Shown here piece after piece: positions 6,654-7,893 of a stretch of DNA of 7,893 nucleotides. The DNA comes from Bacteriovoracaceae bacterium UBA4096 (lineage in GTDB: Bacteria; Bdellovibrionota; Bacteriovoracia; Bacteriovoracales; Bacteriovoracaceae): assembly GCA_002381945.1 (NCBI GenBank), contig DFXY01000017.1, positions 58,464 through 66,356 on the forward strand, given 5' to 3'. The translations under genes were made by a program, and so were the position numbers. The notes under the pieces were generated by a model. The model searched no databases, was not told the DNA's origin, and saw only the letters and a list, made by a program, of their open reading frames with translations. The number at the start of each line of letters is the position of its first letter. Position 1 is the stretch's first letter.

Positions 6654-7289
6654 ATGAGATTGTTCTTTTTATTTCTTTTTTTGAGTTTTTTTATCAATGA
6701 AAGCTCTTTATCTCAGAATAAAGTCAATCTTCCTGCAAGTTTTGATAAAACTATTTCGGCCGAGCTTAAACCTTTTTTTACGCCTACAGAAGGACAAATC
6801 GAAGATTTATTAAAAGGAGAAGTCATTTCCGTAGGTAAGGTCCACTCCCCAGGCCCAAAAGAACAACAAATGTTTTTGTTTGTTTCGGGCATACACCCAC
6901 GTAATTGCACGCGAGCGATGAGAAAACTTTCACTTTATGAAAATTATCATCAGTACATGGATTTCATCAAAACCAGTACCTATGATGAGAAAACTCAGAA
7001 ATTCTCGTTCTCGATTGACCATGCTCTTCTGCCTTTTCCGATGGTGGTAGGCTTTAAAATTCCCCGAATCACCAAAGAAGGTTACTACCCTTTCATCTTT
7101 GAAGATGGTTTTTTGAAAGACCTCAAAGGCACAGTGATTGTTCAAGAGATGGGAAAGTTCTGTATTTTGGGGCTAAAAGCTGACTGGAGAGGTCCGGAAT
7201 CCCGCCTTCCCAATTTAATTTTTGGGACTTTCGTTCAGACGGTGGGCAAACTCGGTCTTGAGCATTTGATCCGTGTTTCCTATTTTTAA
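6654..7289 (+). CDS. Exported protein, probable SRPBCC/START-like (COQ10-like) fold
   Basis: The 211-residue protein opens with a very hydrophobic signal sequence (MRLFFLFLFLSFFI), with possible cleavage near residue 20 before QNK, so it is probably periplasmic. The rest follows the general pattern of lipid-binding SRPBCC domains. A helix around ENYHQYMDFIKTS (96-108) is followed by several beta strands, then KADWRGPESRLPN (175-187) and a long amphipathic C-terminal helix (about 187-207, LIFGTFVQTVGKLGLEHLIR). Two cysteines (C85, C170) could form a disulfide. There is no catalytic motif, and the fold call rests on pattern only, with no close relative recognised. A role in binding a lipid or quinone-like ligand is inference. 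The ribosome site is weak (AGG at 6645-6647). The gene is divergent from the topoisomerase operon with 78 bases between start codons. Confidence 0.75.
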   Translation: MRLFFLFLFLSFFINESSLSQNKVNLPASFDKTISAELKPFFTPTEGQIEDLLKGEVISVGKVHSPGPKEQQMFLFVSGIHPRNCTRAMRKLSLYENYHQYMDFIKTSTYDEKTQKFSFSIDHALLPFPMVVGFKIPRITKEGYYPFIFEDGFLKDLKGTVIVQEMGKFCILGLKADWRGPESRLPNLIFGTFVQTVGKLGLEHLIRVSYF

Positions 7290-7301
7290 CTTAAAATTCT
7301 T

Positions 7302-7318
7302 TTCAAAAGCTTTTTGAA
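7302..7318 (+). repeat. AT-rich inverted repeat between the SRPBCC-like and GNAT genes
   Basis: TTCAAAA (7302-7308) and TTTTGAA (7312-7318) flank a three-base loop, 13 bases after the TAA at 7287-7289. The stem has only one G-C pair per arm side and no following T-run, so it would be at best a weak terminator. It may equally be chance in AT-rich DNA. Confidence 0.25.
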
Positions 7319-7334
7319 CCATTAATCTCGTGAC

Positions 7335-7772
7335 GTGCAAGTATTAAGAATCAAACCCATAGACACTCATCCCATTAGACACAAGATGTTGCGACCTAAT
7401 GGAACAGTGGATGACTGTATCTTTCAGGGTGATAATGACGAAATGACATTTCATCTGGGAGCTTTTGTTGATAAAAAGCTTGTCAGTGTTGCCTCTTTTT
7501 ACTTTGAAAGAAATGAAAAGTTTCCCGATCCCTACCAGTACCGCTTACGGGGAATGGCAACTTTGCCTGAATATCAAGGTCAGGGACTTTCAAGTGCCCT
7601 TTTAAGAACCGCCTTTCCTGTTATAAAGCAAAACCAATGCACCCTCCTGTGGTGTAATGCCCGTGAAAAGGCAATGGGATTCTATTCCAAAGTCGGTTTC
7701 ACAGCGACCGGTGATCACTTTTCTATCCCGCACGTGGGAAAACATGTCTTGATGTCTATTAAGATTGATTAG
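7335..7772 (+). CDS. GNAT-family N-acetyltransferase
   Basis: Predicted cytosolic acetyl-CoA-dependent acetyltransferase of 145 residues, a complete single GNAT domain. Motif A is YRLRGMATLPEYQGQGLSSA (69-88), with the CoA pyrophosphate loop QGQGLS at 81-86, where Ser replaces the usual final Gly/Ala. Motif B is NAREKAMGFYSKVGF (108-122), with Y117 at the usual general-acid position. The N-terminal IRHKMLRPN and HLGAF are common in small bacterial GNAT proteins. The start is GTG at 7335: an in-frame TAA at 7323 excludes anything longer, and the next ATG (7386) would remove conserved N-terminal sequence. There is no clear ribosome site before the GTG, so expression may be low. It lies 45 bases after the SRPBCC-like gene on the same strand. 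The substrate cannot be told from sequence. Confidence 0.88.
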   Translation: MQVLRIKPIDTHPIRHKMLRPNGTVDDCIFQGDNDEMTFHLGAFVDKKLVSVASFYFERNEKFPDPYQYRLRGMATLPEYQGQGLSSALLRTAFPVIKQNQCTLLWCNAREKAMGFYSKVGFTATGDHFSIPHVGKHVLMSIKID

Positions 7773-7813
7773 ATAATTGCTTTACATCATCACTTTGAAC
7801 GTTAAGGAATATT

Positions 7814-7893
7814 GTGTTCACACATCACGATTATTTTCGTCGGGAGCTGGCCGAAATTTTAAGTCCAGTTATTGAAAAAACCTTCAACTGCAC
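7814..7893 (+). CDS. Start of an unidentified gene, cut by the window edge
   Basis: A GTG at 7814 follows AAGGA (7804-7808) at five bases and opens a frame to the end of the window. The visible 26 residues are MFTHHDYFRRELAEILSPVI and then EKTFNC. They contain a likely amphipathic helix and no signal peptide. The fragment is too short to name; some nucleotide-binding and tRNA-ligase N-termini look similar, but this is not evidence. It lies 41 bases after the GNAT gene on the same strand. Confidence 0.6.
   Translation, partial: MFTHHDYFRRELAEILSPVIEKTFNC

Overview
The window looks like chromosomal DNA from a Gram-negative bacterium with roughly 40% GC (sampled by eye). Genes are tightly packed, ribosome sites are AGGAG-like, and several products are exported or lipid-anchored. 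The style (metalloprotease lipoproteins, moderate GC, a second type IIA topoisomerase) fits the predatory Bdellovibrionota, for example Bacteriovorax or Peredibacter-like lineages. That placement is inference and no marker gene here proves it.

Left part (1-1641, plus strand): a small-subunit transaldolase of the TalC/FSA family, then a matrixin-type zinc metalloprotease lipoprotein. A strong imperfect hairpin lies directly in front of the protease start and covers its G-rich ribosome-binding region. Middle left (1643-2998, minus strand): an exported M1-like (gluzincin) metallopeptidase. It converges on the matrixin gene with a single base between the two stop codons, so two secreted zinc proteases of different clans sit tail to tail.

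Middle (3112-6575, minus strand): a two-gene operon with an ATGA overlap encoding a complete type IIA DNA topoisomerase, closed by a clear intrinsic terminator. The ATPase/Toprim subunit (678 aa) and the DNA-cleaving subunit (476 aa) would normally be called ParE and ParC. However, motif by motif they resemble the phage T4 gp39/gp60 and gp52 proteins and eukaryotic topoisomerase II more than gyrase or topoisomerase IV. The cleavage subunit has no C-terminal beta-pinwheel, and the residues that usually bind quinolones are replaced. This is the most interesting part of the window.

Right part (6654-7893, plus strand): diverging from the topoisomerase operon are an exported protein with a probable SRPBCC/START-like (COQ10-like) fold, a GNAT acetyltransferase with a GTG start, and the first 26 codons of a further gene that runs off the end. 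No RNA genes, insertion sequences or CRISPR arrays were seen, and no intergenic gap exceeds about 120 bases.
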